From Thermoflavifilum aggregans (GTDB lineage: Bacteria > Bacteroidota > Bacteroidia > Chitinophagales > Chitinophagaceae): a DNA stretch of 64,000 bases. The notes below the pieces were generated by a model. That model made no database searches. It saw only the letters and a list, made by a program, of their open reading frames with translations, and was not told the origin of the DNA. The DNA is taken from contig NZ_PGFG01000001.1 in NCBI RefSeq assembly GCF_002797735.1, positions 1,736,001 through 1,800,000 of the forward strand, given 5' to 3'. This document shows, in pieces, positions 63,259 through 64,000 of the stretch (its first letter is position 1; each line of letters opens with the position of its first letter). A program made the position numbers and the translations under genes.

Positions 63259-64000
63259 TTATTGTGTCCGTGTTGCAAATGATGTTTGATGTGCAAGTCT
63301 CAGAATTTGTTCACAAAGGTATTCCCAGCTGAAACATTTTTTTTCTTCCTGAATAAAATGTATGAAAGTAGTTGTATTTGTATGAAAAAACTCCACAATC
63401 GCCCGGGCAATATCTTCAGGTTCAGGTTCACAAATCAATCCGGTACGCTGATGCATTACCATTTCGGGTAATCCGCCCACACGGGTCACGATCATGGGTT
63501 TTTCAAAATGATAGGCAATTTGTGTAATACCGCTTTGGGTGGCGCTTTTGTAAGGTTGAACAATCACATCAGCTGCACTAAAATAATATTTTACTTCTTC
63601 ATCCGGGATAAAATGATCATGCAAAATGACACGATCCTGCAGATGCAATTGTTCCATCAGTTGCAGATAAGGTTCGGGTGATTCGTAAAATTCACCTGCC
63701 ACAATCAGATACACATCCTGCAGTTCACGAACGGACGGCGCTGCGAATGCATGCAGCAACAAATCCAGTCCCTTATAGGCGCGAATCAACCCAAAAAACA
63801 ATGCATATCGTTTCTTCGGATCAAGCCCCAGGCGGGCACAGGCCGTGTGTTTATCCACTGCCTGACCATATACGTCATAAACCGGATGCGGCACAAGCGT
63901 GGCCGGTTTATCCGTAAAACGCCGCAAATCATCAAGCACCTGCTGGCTCATCGCAACAAAGGCATCCACAGGTTTTAAAAAATAACGGGTGAGCATGCCA
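63259..64000 (-). CDS. Glycosyltransferase family 4-type enzyme (C-terminal part, cut by edge)
   Basis: About 247 residues are visible and the frame stays open to the right edge, so the N-terminal acceptor domain is missing. The C-terminal GT-B domain shows RYALFFGLIRAYKGLDLLLH, VYLIVAGEFYESPEPYL, VILHDHFIPDEEVKYYFSAA and the donor loop VQPYKSATQSGITQIAYHFE with the Glu of the EX7E pattern. The Arg-Lys sites common to GT4 enzymes are seen around FFGLIRAYKG. As the upstream gene of the heptose set it may transfer heptose or a nearby sugar onto a surface polysaccharide; the donor is inferred only from position. Confidence 0.9.
   Translation of the reverse strand, partial: GMLTRYFLKPVDAFVAMSQQVLDDLRRFTDKPATLVPHPVYDVYGQAVDKHTACARLGLDPKKRYALFFGLIRAYKGLDLLLHAFAAPSVRELQDVYLIVAGEFYESPEPYLQLMEQLHLQDRVILHDHFIPDEEVKYYFSAADVIVQPYKSATQSGITQIAYHFEKPMIVTRVGGLPEMVMHQRTGLICEPEPEDIARAIVEFFHTNTTTFIHFIQEEKKCFSWEYLCEQILRLAHQTSFATRTQ

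Noticed and set aside
1-64000. tRNA, rRNA, CRISPR arrays, insertion sequences, prophage genes
   Set aside because: Gaps are short and no cloverleaf, repeat array, transposase, integrase or phage gene was recognised by reading; a dedicated RNA search was not possible.

Overview
The window looks like a chromosomal segment from a member of the Bacteroidota, most likely a saccharolytic Chitinophagales/Chitinophagaceae-type organism. The evidence is a SusC/SusD pair with an ECF sigma/FecR couple, a histidine kinase with an N-terminal 7TM sensor, a ParE/ParC pair of Bacteroidota type, many secreted glycoside hydrolases, and repeated TAnnTTTG (-7) boxes in front of transcription units, which is the sigma-A promoter signature of this phylum. 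Genus and species cannot be fixed from the sequence alone.

Layout. 1-1.7 kb: pyruvate kinase (cut by the left edge) behind phosphofructokinase, a glycolytic pair on the minus strand. 2-6.1 kb: dTDP-4-dehydrorhamnose reductase-like SDR plus HAD phosphatase, convergent with a response regulator/7TM-PAS-PAS histidine kinase pair. 6.3-15.3 kb: GH3 beta-glucosidase, a secreted DUF922 HExxH protein, proline dehydrogenase, an RlpA-like protein, a FucP-type sugar/H+ symporter and a GH31 alpha-glucosidase. 15.5-20.9 kb: topoisomerase IV operon parE - DUF1835-like gene - parC. 21-28.3 kb: OmpA-like lipoprotein, glycerate kinase, SatD/DUF3307 pair, an NAD-binding beta-hydroxyacid dehydrogenase, RimO and BshC. 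28.5-35 kb: secreted GH2 exo-glucosaminidase-like enzyme, a small Cys-rich protein, UbiD-family decarboxylase and dihydrolipoamide dehydrogenase. 35-47 kb: a membrane-anchored hypothetical, QueG, a beta-lactamase-fold hydrolase, ClpB, a small orphan transcription unit, DUF3606, GH28, an M1 peptidase and LepA. 47.1-59.3 kb: an AT-richer accessory island. 59.3-64 kb: a secreted hypothetical, then the full GDP-D-glycero-alpha-D-manno-heptose pathway (gmhA, hddA, gmhB, hddC) behind a glycosyltransferase cut by the right edge.

The most unusual locus is the island at 47.1-59.3 kb: a sigma factor with a C-terminal hydrophobic tail, FecR, an STN-containing SusC, SusD, a 1185-residue protein and a lipoprotein of the GHL10 (DUF187) glycosidase-like family. 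The 1185-residue protein joins a complete GMC oxidoreductase to a complete secreted-type FAD oxidoreductase. A signal-peptide-like segment is retained in the middle, and a TGA-TAA double stop lies in the +1 frame right at the junction. The island reads as a substrate-uptake system whose enzymes are mainly redox enzymes rather than classical hydrolases; its substrate is unknown.

No tRNA, rRNA, insertion sequence or CRISPR array was recognised. Intergenic stretches are short. The longest, between clpB and the DUF3606 gene (about 600 bases), holds a clpB terminator, a promoter, a small ORF and two further hairpins.
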